From the NCBI GenBank assembly GCA_044463945.1, contig JBIQLW010000002.1, forward strand, positions 129,740-193,739: DNA of 64,000 nucleotides, given 5' to 3'. Below the pieces are notes generated by a model. It did not search any database. It was not told the origin of the DNA and saw only the letters and a list, made by a program, of their open reading frames with translations. Every line of letters begins with the position of its first letter. Within the stretch, counting starts at the first letter, position 1. The translations under genes were made by a program, and so were the position numbers. This stretch comes from 62-47 sp044463945. Lineage in GTDB: Bacteria; Pseudomonadota; Alphaproteobacteria; Rhizobiales; Xanthobacteraceae. Below, piece after piece: positions 10,165 to 22,638 of this stretch.

Positions 10165-10525
10165 TTGCGCCCCTGGAAAAACCGTCAAATCAGGCCGAAA
10201 GACACCGCCGCCGGGCTCGATGTCAAGCCGCCGGCCCACCCCGTGGGGCCGATCCCGTCCACGCCACGCACGATTTGCACGGCTTTTCCTGAGGCGGCGG
10301 CCTCCAGCCTTGCAAAGTCTCGCGAAATCCGTATAAGGCGCGCTATCCGTGGGTCCCGGCCGGGAGCTGAACGGACGGTCTCAGCATCTTCGCATGTCCG
10401 ATATTGATGAGACAGGGCCGATCGGCCCGTCGTCCCGTGCTTCCGCCTTCTGAGCATTCGAGTCCTTTCCGAAAGGGTTCGAGGGGCTTGCCGCCGGGAA
10501 CCGCGCCAACTTGGAAAGGACAGCC
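10165..10525. other. Divergent intergenic region between fabD and rpsF
   Basis: A 361-base gap that must hold the promoters for the leftward fab cluster and the rightward ribosomal operon. I see no convincing ORF. Short GC-rich inverted segments such as GAAAGGGTTCGAGGGG upstream of rpsF could be part of the S6/S18 leader, but no defined structure could be assigned by eye. Confidence 0.5.
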
Positions 10526-10972
10526 ATGCCTCTTTACGAGCATGTTTTTCTGGCGCGTCAGGACGCCAGCGCCCAGCAGGTCGAGGAACTGACCGCCCAG
10601 ATCACCGGCGTGATCACCAGCCTCGGCGGCAAGGTCACCAAGACCGAGAACTGGGGCGTACGTTCCCTCACCTATCGCATGAACAAGAACCGCAAGGCTC
10701 ATTTCGTGCTGCTGAACATCGACGGTCCCGCCGCCGTGGTCGCGGAGATCGAGCGTCAGGAGCGCATCAACGAAGACATTATCCGCTATCTGACCGTGCG
10801 GGTCGAGGAGCACGAGGACGGCCCCTCGGCGATGATGCGCAAGGCCGATCGCGACCGCGAGCGCGATGATCGCGGCGGCTTCCGCGGCGATCGCGATGGC
10901 TTCCGTGGCGACCGCGGCCCGCGCCGTGGACGCGATGACGCCGATGCGTCGGCAACCGCTTCTCAGGAGTAA
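10526..10972 (+). CDS. rpsF: 30S ribosomal protein S6
   Basis: A 148-residue S6 protein. It starts MPLYEHVFLARQDAS after a GGAAAGGA site, and ALTYRMNKNRKAHFVLLNIDGP-like residues form the S6 fold that binds S18. The C-terminal ~45 residues are an Arg/Asp/Gly-rich tail (repeated RGDRDGFRGD pieces), a common extension of S6 in this order. It is the first gene of the rpsF-rpsR-DUF2232-rplI operon. Confidence 0.97.
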   Translation: MPLYEHVFLARQDASAQQVEELTAQITGVITSLGGKVTKTENWGVRSLTYRMNKNRKAHFVLLNIDGPAAVVAEIERQERINEDIIRYLTVRVEEHEDGPSAMMRKADRDRERDDRGGFRGDRDGFRGDRGPRRGRDDADASATASQE

Positions 10973-10977
10973 CCGCC

Positions 10978-11217
10978 ATGGCTGATGCAGGCGCTCGCCG
11001 TCCGTTCTTCCGTCGTCGCAAGACCTGCCCGTTCACGGGCGCGAACGCACCGAAGATCGACTACAAGGATTCCAAGCTGCTGATGCGTTACGTCTCCGAG
11101 CGCGGCAAGATCGTGCCGAGCCGCATCACCGCGGTATCCGCCAAGAAGCAGCGTGAACTGGCCCGCGCCATCAAGCGCGCCCGCTTCCTGGGTCTGTTGC
11201 CTTACGTGATCCGCTGA
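10978..11217 (+). CDS. rpsR: 30S ribosomal protein S18
   Basis: A 79-residue S18. The core is RRKTCPFTGANAPKIDYKDSKLL, then the RITAVSAKKQRELARAIKRARFLGLLPY block that contacts 16S rRNA and S6. It begins 5 bases after the rpsF stop, with ribosome-binding site CAGGAG overlapping the end of rpsF, so the two are translationally linked. Confidence 0.98.
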   Translation: MADAGARRPFFRRRKTCPFTGANAPKIDYKDSKLLMRYVSERGKIVPSRITAVSAKKQRELARAIKRARFLGLLPYVIR

Positions 11218-11354
11218 ACCACTGCTGCCGGCCATGGCGTTCGCGTCGTGGCCGGCCGGCATTTCGCACCATTCTTCATAAGGCTTCCGGACCGCCGGTT
11301 GCCGAGAGTTGAGGTCACAGGGCCTCTAACCGCTCGAAGGGGGCGGGACAGCCA

Positions 11355-12326
11355 ATGATGATGAACCTTCTCGTCGCGATTGCGGCCGGCTGCGCGTCGG
11401 CCCTGATGTTCGCCTCGATCAGTTCGGGCGCTCTCATCGCGCTGGTGCTGTTCTATCTGGCACCGTTGCCGCTGATGCTCGCCGCGATCGGCTGGGGGCC
11501 GATCAGCGCGGCGCTGGGCGGCGTCGCCGCCGGCCTTGCGCTCGGTCTGATTTTCGGCCTGCCCTATCTGGTCGCGTTTCTGCTGGCGATCGCGCTGCCG
11601 GCGTGGTGGCTCGGCCACCTCGTCCTGCTCGGCCGATCCGTACCGGTGCCCGCCGCCACCAACGGCGCGACAGCACCTGAAACGGTCGAATGGTATCCGG
11701 TCGGACGCATCCTGTTGTGGATCGCCGGCTTCGCCACGCTCACCACCACCGGCGCGCTCCTGACGCTTGGCACCGACAGCGACGCCATCACCGCCGGCCT
11801 CCGCCACGGCCTCGGCCGCATCATGCAGACGTCGCCGGGGGGGCCTGACACCACGCAAGTGATCGACGCGCTCGCCACCGTCGCGCCGGCGGCGGCGGCG
11901 ATCATCACCACGATGACGCTGACGCTGAACCTGTGGCTCGCGGCCTACGTCGCCTCGGCCTCGGGACGCCTGAGCCGGCCGTGGCCGATGCTGCGCGACA
12001 TCGCGATGCCGCCCATGACGCTGGTCGTGCTCTCGGTCGTGCTGGCGCTGTGCTTTACCGCCGGCATGGTGGCGCTGGTCGCGCAGATCGCGGCCGCCGC
12101 GCTCCTGCTCGGCTATGCGCTGACCGGCTTCGCCGTGCTTCACACCGTTACGCTCCACATGAAAAGCCGCGGCCTCCTCCTCAGCATGGCCTATGCGCTG
12201 GTGCTGGTATTCGGCTGGCCGGCGATCGTCATGGTCGTCCTCGGCCTCGCCGACGCCTTTTTCGGCATCCGCCAGCGTTACGTGCAGCGCCGGCCGCCGA
12301 TGCCCCCGCCTCTGCCTAACCCCTGA
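11355..12326 (+). CDS. DUF2232 integral membrane protein
   Basis: A 323-residue polytopic protein with about eight hydrophobic segments and very short loops. It lies between rpsR and rplI, the standard place of the DUF2232 (YybS-like) family in alphaproteobacteria. The first ATG after GGGGGCGGGACAGCCA was taken as the start. The C-terminal tail ends in a Pro-rich, arginine-containing stretch (QRRPPMPPPLPNP-like). The function of the family is not established; its place inside a ribosomal operon is conserved. Confidence 0.85.
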   Translation: MMMNLLVAIAAGCASALMFASISSGALIALVLFYLAPLPLMLAAIGWGPISAALGGVAAGLALGLIFGLPYLVAFLLAIALPAWWLGHLVLLGRSVPVPAATNGATAPETVEWYPVGRILLWIAGFATLTTTGALLTLGTDSDAITAGLRHGLGRIMQTSPGGPDTTQVIDALATVAPAAAAIITTMTLTLNLWLAAYVASASGRLSRPWPMLRDIAMPPMTLVVLSVVLALCFTAGMVALVAQIAAAALLLGYALTGFAVLHTVTLHMKSRGLLLSMAYALVLVFGWPAIVMVVLGLADAFFGIRQRYVQRRPPMPPPLPNP

Positions 12327-12362
12327 CAACCGACATCAACCCGATCAGACAGGAGAACCACC

Positions 12363-12962
12363 ATGGAAGTCATTCTACTTGAGCGCGTCGCCAAGCTCGG
12401 CCAGATGGGCGATGTCGTCCGCGTCAAGGACGGATTTGCCCGCAACTTCCTCTTGCCGCGCGGCAAGGCGTTGCGCGCCACCTCCGACAACCGCGCCAAG
12501 TTCGACGGCATGAAGGCCGAACTCGAAGCGCGCAACATCAAGGCCAAGGGCGAAGCCACCAAGGTCGCCGAGAAGATCGACGGCCGCAACGTCATCATCC
12601 TGCGTCAGGCGTCGGACACCGGCCAATTGTTCGGATCGGTTTCGGTGCGTGACATCATGGCCTCGTTCGAAAGCGAGGGCGTCACGCTCAGCCGCAGCCA
12701 GGTGCTGCTCGATCACCCGATCAAGACCATCGGCCAGCACGGCGTCTCGATCGCCGTCCATCCCGAGGTCGAGGTCTCGGTCAGCGTCACGGTGGCCCGC
12801 AACGCCGACGAGGCCGAGCGCATCAACCGTGGCGAGGATGTCAGCTCCCGTCAGGAAGATCTTGATGCCGCTGCCGAGGCGTTGGCCGCAGCCGGCGAGT
12901 TCTTCGATCCCGAAGCCCAGCACGACGACGAGGCCGCCGAAGGCAGCGCGGCGGAGCAGTAA
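12363..12962 (+). CDS. rplI: 50S ribosomal protein L9
   Basis: A 199-residue L9. The N-terminal rRNA-binding domain reads MEVILLERVAKLGQMGD, then VKDGFARNFLLPRGKALRA. A long helix and the C-terminal domain follow. An acidic tail of about 40 residues beyond the usual ~150 (rich in Asp, Glu and Ala) is typical for this order. It is the last gene of the operon and ends 40 bases before a strong terminator. Confidence 0.97.
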   Translation: MEVILLERVAKLGQMGDVVRVKDGFARNFLLPRGKALRATSDNRAKFDGMKAELEARNIKAKGEATKVAEKIDGRNVIILRQASDTGQLFGSVSVRDIMASFESEGVTLSRSQVLLDHPIKTIGQHGVSIAVHPEVEVSVSVTVARNADEAERINRGEDVSSRQEDLDAAAEALAAAGEFFDPEAQHDDEAAEGSAAEQ

Positions 12963-13002
12963 TCCGATCCGGGGCGCGCCTCAACGGTGCGCTTCGACGA
13001 CC

Positions 13003-13060
13003 ATACGGCCGGATTCGACCTTGATATTTCAGGATCGAATCCGGCCGTATCTATTTCTAA
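13003..13060 (+). terminator. Terminator of the rpsF-rplI operon
   Basis: A perfect 16-base inverted repeat (13003-13018 and 13035-13050, arm ATACGGCCGGATTCGA) with a 16-base loop is followed by an AT-rich CTATTTCTAATAAA. It is about 40 bases after the rplI stop. Confidence 0.85.
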
Positions 13061-13095
13061 TAAAATAAATCTAATGCCGCGTGGCGGCGCCCCCG

Positions 13096-13863
13096 CTAGT
13101 CCGCCTTCGGTTCCGTTGGCGCCGGCGCGGCCGGCTTCGATTCAGCCGGCTTGGGCTCGGCAGCGTGGGGCGCCGGCGTCACCGCCGGGACCGGATCGGG
13201 ACGGCTCGACGTTTCCTCCTTGCCGCCGCCAGAGGAGTCGGTGCCCGCAGCCGGCTTGTGATCGGCCTCGGCTTTCGGCGCGGGGGCGTCCGGCTTGGCA
13301 ACCGGGGGCGTGCCCTCGTGCGCGGCCGGCGCGACGTGATGCTGTGCCGCGTCCCCGGCGTTGTCCTTGTCCTTGCGCTGGGCCCGGCGCTTGGCCGCGG
13401 CCTTCCGTCTGGCGCGCTGCTCCGCCTCGTGTCCCGATACGGCGCGGCCATCAGCGCCCGCGCTCTGCGCCGGCGGCTGGCTGCGGAACGGCCACCAGCT
13501 CGGCGGAGCGGATGCCGGCGCGGGCTCGGGCGCGGCGGCGGGGCGGGAGTCGCGGCCACGGCGCGGCCTGTCGGCGGCAGGCCGGCGATCGACCGCCACA
13601 GCCCCGTTGGCAAGCAGATAGCTGCTCAGCATCCCGGCCATGTCGCTGCTGGTAGTGTAGTGCTGACGGAGGAATCCGGGCAGCGACGGCGGCGGCACCG
13701 ACTTCACAAGCCCTCGCGGGCTCTTGTGGCAGACCGCACATGCGCCGTTGAAAATCTGTGCGGGACTCTTGCCGGCTTCGAGGTTTTGCGCCTGCGCCGG
13801 CAGCGCGGCGGAAAGGCACAGTACGATCGCCCATGCGGCAGAACCAAGCGTCCGGCCAAGCAT
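13096..13863 (-). CDS. Secreted CxxCH (cytochrome c-like) protein with Pro/Ala-rich tail
   Basis: A 255-residue exported protein. A signal peptide ends near LPAQAQ. A short cytochrome-c-like segment follows with one heme-binding motif CAVCH (Cys42, Cys45, His46). A possible distal region is HYTTSSDMAGMLSSYLLANG. From about residue 95 the protein is low complexity: Arg/Pro/Ala/Lys-rich with KAAAKRRAQRKDKDN, then a Pro/Glu/Ala tail. An upstream in-frame start would add 40 residues that do not look like protein of this family, so I use MLGRTLGSAA. It could be a small cell-envelope cytochrome, but with only one motif and no clear Met ligand the function is open. Confidence 0.65.
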   Translation of the reverse strand: MLGRTLGSAAWAIVLCLSAALPAQAQNLEAGKSPAQIFNGACAVCHKSPRGLVKSVPPPSLPGFLRQHYTTSSDMAGMLSSYLLANGAVAVDRRPAADRPRRGRDSRPAAAPEPAPASAPPSWWPFRSQPPAQSAGADGRAVSGHEAEQRARRKAAAKRRAQRKDKDNAGDAAQHHVAPAAHEGTPPVAKPDAPAPKAEADHKPAAGTDSSGGGKEETSSRPDPVPAVTPAPHAAEPKPAESKPAAPAPTEPKAD

Positions 13864-14249
13864 CTTGTCCTCCAGTGTCGAAACCGCCGGTGCCGCGAAG
13901 CCCGCGCCGCCGCAATAATGCAAGGCAACACGCACGATGTTAACGGGTCCTGGCGGGATCAAATGTTTATCGTCTGCGTCCATGGCCGCGACGCAACGCT
14001 CAAGGGGATCGAGCCATCACCGCGCGCGGCAACGCACCTTTTATCGCATCGTGCCGCGAATGGAAGCGTGACGTCCTGCGGCGCGACACCCGCCGATTCG
14101 GGATATCCCATTTGCAATCAAGGGACTGGAACTTGGCGGATGCCGGCACTAGTATCGTTTTTATGTGCTCGGTGGCGCACAAGGTCCGCAACACGTAACG
14201 ACGGACCGGCACCGCAGGCGCTTGTCTGATCGGCCGTTGGGTGGTGGCG
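13864..14249. other. Divergent gap between the CxxCH protein and the cyclopropane synthase
   Basis: A 386-base intergenic region. It should hold promoters for both flanking genes. No ORF with family resemblance and no strong repeat was seen. Confidence 0.45.
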
Positions 14250-15500
14250 ATGGACCGTTTATTACAATTCATCCTCGAACGATTTATTCGTCGCGGAACG
14301 CTCACCGTCACGACGGCGGATGGCACGCACTTCACCTGCGGCGACGGCACCGGCGAGCCTGTCGCGATCCGGTTTACGACCCGGGCAGCCGAACGGCAGG
14401 TCCTTCTCGACCCCGAACTGGCTTTCGGCGAGGTCTATACCGACGGCACCCTCGTCGTCGAACAAGGCACCATCGCCGACGCGCTGGCCATCGCCCTCGA
14501 CCAGCCGGACATGATCCCGCGCTGGGCCAAGCTGCAATGGTGGGCGCGCTATCTCATCCGCAACATCCAGCAGTTCAACCCGCGCGCCCGCGCCAGGAAC
14601 AACGTGGCGCGGCACTACGACCTCGACGGCCGGCTCTATTCCCTCTTTCTCGACAGCGACAAGCAATATAGCTGCGCCTATTTCGAAACCCCGGACTCCT
14701 CCCTCGACGACGCCCAACTCGCCAAGAAGCGTCACCTCGCCGCCAAGCTTCTGGTGGGCAAAGAGCAGCGCATCCTCGACATCGGGTCCGGATGGGGTGG
14801 ACTTGCGCTCTATCTGGCCGATGTCGCTTCCGCAAAGGTCACCGGCATTACGCTGTCGCGCGAGCAGTTCGAGGTTTCCCAGGCCCGCGCCAGCGAGCGG
14901 CCGCAGACCGCCGCGCCGACTTTCCTGATGCAGGACTATCGTGACGTGCAGGGCCCGTTCGACCGGATCATCTCGGTCGGCATGTTCGAGCACGTCGGGG
15001 TCGACCACTACGACACGTTCTTCAAGCGCTGCGCCGAACTGCTCACCGGCGACGGCGTGATGATGCTGCATTCGATCGGGCGCTCCGAGGGGCCGGGCAT
15101 CACCAATCCGTGGATCGCCAAATACATCTTCCCGGGCGGCTATATCCCCGCCCTGTCGGAGGTCCTTCCGGCGATCGAGCGGGCCGGTCTTCTGGTCTGC
15201 GACATCGAAATCCTGCGGCTGCACTACGCCGAGACGCTGAAGGCGTGGCGCGAACGCTTCCTGGCGCGACGCGAGGAGGCGGCGGCGCTCTACGACGAGC
15301 GCTTCGTCCGGCTGTGGGAGTTCTACCTGGCGTCGTCCGAAATGGCGTTCCGCAAGCAGAATCTGATGAATTTCCAGATTCAGATCACCAAGCGCCAGGG
15401 CGTGGTGCCGATGACGCGCGACTACATCGCACGCGAGGAAGCAAGGCTGCGCGGCATTGAGCGCGGCAGCCGGCCACGGCTGCAAATCGCCGGTGAATAG
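14250..15500 (+). CDS. cfa: Cyclopropane-fatty-acyl-phospholipid synthase family methyltransferase
   Basis: A 416-residue SAM-dependent enzyme expected to add a methylene bridge across phospholipid double bonds. The SAM site is RILDIGSGWGGLALYLA. Later conserved blocks are RIISVGMFEHVGVDHYDTFF, HSIGRSEGPGITNPWIAKYIFPGGYIPALSEV and a helical end with WRERFLARR. The N-terminal ~130 residues form the usual small domain. I start at ATG 14250; an in-frame GTG at 14241 is the alternative. Several CFA-like paralogs exist in this group, so the exact product is not certain. Confidence 0.88.
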   Translation: MDRLLQFILERFIRRGTLTVTTADGTHFTCGDGTGEPVAIRFTTRAAERQVLLDPELAFGEVYTDGTLVVEQGTIADALAIALDQPDMIPRWAKLQWWARYLIRNIQQFNPRARARNNVARHYDLDGRLYSLFLDSDKQYSCAYFETPDSSLDDAQLAKKRHLAAKLLVGKEQRILDIGSGWGGLALYLADVASAKVTGITLSREQFEVSQARASERPQTAAPTFLMQDYRDVQGPFDRIISVGMFEHVGVDHYDTFFKRCAELLTGDGVMMLHSIGRSEGPGITNPWIAKYIFPGGYIPALSEVLPAIERAGLLVCDIEILRLHYAETLKAWRERFLARREEAAALYDERFVRLWEFYLASSEMAFRKQNLMNFQIQITKRQGVVPMTRDYIAREEARLRGIERGSRPRLQIAGE

Positions 15501-16062
15501 GCCGGCGGGACGCTGGAAATATCCTCGGCCGGATTGATCCGATCCGGGAAACCGAGCAGGACGACCCTACCGGCACCGACGGGCCGTGAAAGATGCGCAA
15601 GAACCGCATGCCGCAATGCGGGACACCCGATCGGCGCGCAATGGCCGGCGGCGGACGCACCGGACTGCAACTCGCCGTCGTGGGACACGGCTTCCATCGC
15701 CGCGACCAACGCATGAAGCCAGCCGTCCCACTCCTGCGAAAATTGTTCCTGCCGGTCGCGGACCATCGTGCCTCCGTCGGCTGCGCGGTAATCTAACGCA
15801 TTCCCCGCAGTCCGGTTCCATCGCTGTCCCGATCCATCTGTCGGCGCAACCCTTGCTCCGGTTCAACCGATCGGGTCCAGAAAGCAGGCGGCCGGCTCCA
15901 CCGGCCACAGGGTCAAGTGCTATAAAGGGCGGCGGATTCGTTCCGCACCGTTTTTTGCTTAACGTGTGAATAAGGCCGATGATCGCTTTCTCCGCCAGCG
16001 CGGAGGGTGTTTCTATGCGCGGCCCTTCTTCCACCACATCTTGAGAGAAACCATCGTCTGCT
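15501..16062. other. 562-base intergenic region before dnaB
   Basis: No recognisable gene. Open frames on both strands are short, overlap one another and lack a family pattern. The last ~100 bases before dnaB probably hold its promoter and leader. One minus-strand frame of about 114 codons (15422-15766) overlaps the end of cfa and cannot be supported. Confidence 0.4.
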
Positions 16063-17562
<1,500 letters not shown>

Positions 17563-17610
17563 CGTCGTCGCGACATTGAACCAACGGCAGGTGGCGCGTA
17601 GTCTCCCGGC

Positions 17611-18819
17611 ATGAATCAGGCTTCGGACACCGCCGTCACCGCGCCCCCGACAGCGGCCGCATCGCCGCAGCGCCCGCCCGACAGCAATCTGCCCGCGACG
17701 GCCACCGGCCTCCTCACTATCGATCTCGACGCCATCGTCGCCAACTGGCGTCTGCTGGAGAGCCGCAGCGTTCCCGCCCAATGCGCCGCCGTGGTCAAGG
17801 CCGACGCCTATGGCTGCGGTACCGTTCCCGTGGTCCGTGCGCTCGCCGCTGCCGGCTGCAAGACTTTCTTTGTCGCCACCCTCGACGAGGCGCGCGCCGC
17901 CCGGATGGCGGCAAAATCCGCCGTCATCTACGTGCTCGGCGGTTTCTTCCCCAACAGCGGCGACACCTTCGCCGAACTCGACTGCCAGCCGGTGATCGGC
18001 GATTTCAACGAGCTCGCCGAATGGGACGTGTTCTGCCGCCGCAGCGGCTGGTCCGGCGGTGCGGCGATCCACATCGATACCGGCATGAACCGGCTCGGGC
18101 TCACGGTGCAGGACGCGCACGGACTGGTGCCGCGCATCAAGGCCGGCGATCACGGCATCACGCTGGTGATGAGCCACCTCGCCTGCGCCGAAACCCCGCA
18201 GCATCCCCTCAACGGCCGGCAGCTTGCGGGCTTCCGCGAGATCGCCCGGATGTTCGACGGCGTGCCGGCGTCGCTCGCCAATTCGTCCGGCTGCTTCCTC
18301 GGCCCGCAGTTCCAGTTCGACCTGGTGCGGCCGGGCGCGGCGCTCTACGGCGTCAACCCGACGCCGGAAGCTGCCAACCCGATGCGGCCGGTGGTGGACC
18401 TGAAATCCCGCGTCGCTCAGATCCGCGATGTCGAGCGCGGCGAAACCGTCGGCTACGGCGCGACCTGGACGGCGCGGCGGCCGACCCGGCTCGCGATCAT
18501 TGCCACGGGCTATGCCGACGGCTATTTCCGCGCCGCCGGCGGTACCGACGGCACGCGAAGCGCCGAGGTGATGGTCGCCGGCAAACGCTGCCCGATCGCC
18601 GGGCGCATCTCGATGGACCTGATCGCCATCGATATCACCGACCTTCCCGACAAGGCGGTGCGCCGCGGTCACTTGGTCACGCTGATCGGCGCCGGCATCA
18701 CCGTGGACGAACTGGGCCACCATTTCGGCACCATCGGCTACGAGGTGCTGACCAGCCTTGGCCGTCGTTACGTCCGCGCTTACAAGGGCCTACCGGGACA
18801 ACCGGAACCGGGGCAATAG
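17611..18819 (+). CDS. alr: Alanine racemase
   Basis: A 402-residue PLP enzyme making D-Ala for peptidoglycan. The PLP lysine is in AVVKADAYGCG (about Lys62). The catalytic-tyrosine region follows VGYGATWTARRPTRLAIIATGYADGY, and ISMDLIAIDITDLP is the C-terminal beta domain signature. About 25 extra Pro/Ala-rich residues precede the fold; an internal start near TGLLTIDLDAI has no better support. It is followed 6 bases later by radA. Confidence 0.94.
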   Translation: MNQASDTAVTAPPTAAASPQRPPDSNLPATATGLLTIDLDAIVANWRLLESRSVPAQCAAVVKADAYGCGTVPVVRALAAAGCKTFFVATLDEARAARMAAKSAVIYVLGGFFPNSGDTFAELDCQPVIGDFNELAEWDVFCRRSGWSGGAAIHIDTGMNRLGLTVQDAHGLVPRIKAGDHGITLVMSHLACAETPQHPLNGRQLAGFREIARMFDGVPASLANSSGCFLGPQFQFDLVRPGAALYGVNPTPEAANPMRPVVDLKSRVAQIRDVERGETVGYGATWTARRPTRLAIIATGYADGYFRAAGGTDGTRSAEVMVAGKRCPIAGRISMDLIAIDITDLPDKAVRRGHLVTLIGAGITVDELGHHFGTIGYEVLTSLGRRYVRAYKGLPGQPEPGQ

Positions 18820-18825
18820 GACCGC

Positions 18826-20304
<1,479 letters not shown>

Positions 20305-20459
20305 ACCGGGCGTGACCTCGGACCTCGTCCCCGTTATACAACCGGCGCGGTCGGGACCTCCGGCGTTATGCGAGGTGCCATGGTGGCGGCGTCGCGTACA
20401 CTGTGACACACCGCGCCGATTCGCGGTTTTACGGATTTGAGAGCGGACCTGACCAGCCG

Positions 20460-21092
20460 ATGCCGATAACCATTCTCGATCTTGTGCTGCTCGCGGTGAT
20501 GCTTGTCTCGGGCCTGCTGGCGATGGTCCGTGGCTTCATGCGCGAGATTCTGTCGATCGCCGCGTGGGGCACCGCGGCGCTGGTGACGCTGTATTCCTAC
20601 CAGAAGCTGCTGCCGACCGCGAAAACCTACATCGCCAGCGACACCCTCGCCAGCATCGCGGTCATCGCCGGCGTCTTCATCGCCACCCTGATCGTGGTGT
20701 CGATCATCACCGTTCGCATCTCCGACATGATCCTGGATTCGCGGATCGGGGCGCTGGACCGCACTCTCGGCTTTCTGTTCGGCCTCGCCCGCGGCCTCCT
20801 GATCGTCGTGGTGGCGTTCCTGTTCTTCGCCTGGCTGGTCCCGGCCAAGCAGCAGCCGGAGTGGGTGTCCGGGGCCAAATCGCTGACCATGCTGCAATCG
20901 ACCGGCGACTGGCTGATGTCGCTCTTGCCGGACGACCCCGAGAACACCATCTTGAAACGGTTCAAGAAGACCAAGCCCGAGGACGAGCAGACCGACGCCG
21001 AGCCGGCCAGTCCCGGCTCCAGCGACGGGTATTCGAAACCGGCGCGGGACAGCCTGAAACAATTGATCGACGGCAAGCCCGCGAGCAGGTAG
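20460..21092 (+). CDS. cvpA: CvpA family membrane protein
   Basis: A 210-residue inner-membrane protein with four hydrophobic segments in the first ~140 residues. It starts MPITILDLVLLAVMLVSGLLAMVRGFMREILSI, which is the CvpA pattern. The C-terminal ~60 residues are soluble and Pro/Asp/Ser-rich. CvpA is linked to colicin V export in E. coli, but its basic role is unclear. It stands just upstream of purF, as in E. coli and most proteobacteria. Confidence 0.9.
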   Translation: MPITILDLVLLAVMLVSGLLAMVRGFMREILSIAAWGTAALVTLYSYQKLLPTAKTYIASDTLASIAVIAGVFIATLIVVSIITVRISDMILDSRIGALDRTLGFLFGLARGLLIVVVAFLFFAWLVPAKQQPEWVSGAKSLTMLQSTGDWLMSLLPDDPENTILKRFKKTKPEDEQTDAEPASPGSSDGYSKPARDSLKQLIDGKPASR

Positions 21093-21134
21093 TTATCTTG
21101 AGCGGGGGATCTGATCCCTCGAAAGTGAGGCGCG

Positions 21135-22634
21135 ATGGACGAGACGCAGACCCCTCCGCAACCTGCCGCCGCCGCGCCCCCGTCCGACCTCCACCAGCAC
21201 GACGACGCGCTGCGCGAGAAATGCGGCGTCTTCGGCATCTTCGGCCATCCCGACGCCGCCACCATCACCGCGCTCGGGCTCCACGCCCTCCAGCACCGCG
21301 GCCAGGAGGCCGCCGGCATCGTCTCCTTCGACGGCGGGCGGTTTCACTCGGAGCGTCGGCTCGGCCTGGTCGGCGACACCTTCTCCCGCCGCGACGTGAT
21401 CGAGCGCCTGCCCGGCACCTCGGCGATCGGCCACACCCGCTATTCGACCACCGGCGAAACCATCCTGCGCAACGTGCAGCCGCTGTTCGCCGAACTCAAC
21501 GCCGGCGGCTTCGCCGTCGCCCACAATGGCAACCTCACCAACGGCCTGACGCTGCGGCGCGAACTGGTGCGCGGCGGCGCCATGATGCAGTCCACCACCG
21601 ACACCGAGGTCATCCTGCATCTGGTCGCCCACTCCAAGCGCAACCGGTTCATCGACCGCTACATCGAGGCGCTGCGGGCGATCGAGGGCGCCTATGCGCT
21701 GGTGTCGCTCACCAACAAGAAGCTGATCGGCGCACGCGATCCGCTCGGCATCCGCCCGCTGGTGCTGGGTGAACTCGACGGCAGCCCGATCCTCGCCTCG
21801 GAGACCTGCGCGCTCGACATCATCGGCGCGAAATATGTCCGCGATATCGAGCCCGGCGAAATCATCGTGTTCGACGACCACGGCGTGCAGAGCCACAAGC
21901 CGTTCCCGCCGATGGCGCCGCGCCCGTGCATCTTCGAGTACATCTATTTCGCCCGGCCGGATTCGGTGGTCGGCGGCCGCCCGGTCTACGAGGTGCGCAA
22001 GGCGATGGGCGCGCAGCTTGCGCGCGAGAGCCATATCGACGCCGACGTCGTCGTCCCGGTGCCTGATTCCGGCGTCCCCGCCGCGCTCGGCTACAGCCAG
22101 ACTTCCGGCATTCCCTATGAACTCGGCATCATCCGCAACCACTATGTCGGGCGCACCTTCATCCAGCCGACCCAGAGCGTGCGCGAACTCGGCGTCCGCA
22201 TGAAGCACTCCGCCAACCGCGCCGCAATCGAGGGCAAGCGCATCGTCCTGATCGACGACAGCCTGGTACGCGGCACCACCTCGAAGAAGATCGTCAAGAT
22301 GATGCGCGACGGCGGCGCCCGCGAGGTCCATTTCCGCATCGCTTCGCCGCCGATCACCCACCCGGACTACTACGGCATCGATACGCCCGACCGCGCCGGG
22401 CTTCTGGCGGCAAGCCACACGCTCGACGAGATGCGCGCCATCATCGGCGCGGATTCGCTGGCGTTCCTGTCAGTGGACGGCATCTACCGCGCCATGGGCG
22501 AACCGGGCCGCGACCCGGCGCACCCGAAATTCACCGATCACTGTTTCACCGGCGACTACCCGACCCCGCTCACCGACCTCAACCACACCGAAGCGCAGCC
22601 AAGGCAGTTGTCGCTGTTGGCGGAAGCAAGCTGA
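21135..22634 (+). CDS. purF: Amidophosphoribosyltransferase
   Basis: A 499-residue enzyme for the first step of purine synthesis (PRPP plus glutamine to phosphoribosylamine). A Pro-rich leader of ~29 residues precedes Cys30 in REKCGVFGIFG, the N-terminal nucleophile after removal of the leader. Glutaminase residues are in RGQEAAGIVSFDGG and HTRYSTTGE. The PRPP loop is IVLIDDSLVRGTTSKKIV (about residue 371). It follows cvpA, and the two probably form one unit. Confidence 0.96.
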   Translation: MDETQTPPQPAAAAPPSDLHQHDDALREKCGVFGIFGHPDAATITALGLHALQHRGQEAAGIVSFDGGRFHSERRLGLVGDTFSRRDVIERLPGTSAIGHTRYSTTGETILRNVQPLFAELNAGGFAVAHNGNLTNGLTLRRELVRGGAMMQSTTDTEVILHLVAHSKRNRFIDRYIEALRAIEGAYALVSLTNKKLIGARDPLGIRPLVLGELDGSPILASETCALDIIGAKYVRDIEPGEIIVFDDHGVQSHKPFPPMAPRPCIFEYIYFARPDSVVGGRPVYEVRKAMGAQLARESHIDADVVVPVPDSGVPAALGYSQTSGIPYELGIIRNHYVGRTFIQPTQSVRELGVRMKHSANRAAIEGKRIVLIDDSLVRGTTSKKIVKMMRDGGAREVHFRIASPPITHPDYYGIDTPDRAGLLAASHTLDEMRAIIGADSLAFLSVDGIYRAMGEPGRDPAHPKFTDHCFTGDYPTPLTDLNHTEAQPRQLSLLAEAS

Positions 22635-22638
22635 GCGA

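Noticed and set aside
11341..12326. DUF2232 gene as a possible transporter
   Set aside because: Only hydrophobicity supports it; position in the rpsF operon fits DUF2232, and no transport motif is visible.
15422..15766. A ~114-codon minus-strand frame between cfa and dnaB
   Set aside because: It overlaps the end of cfa, has no ribosome-binding site that stands out and no family resemblance. Open frames by chance are common at this G+C.
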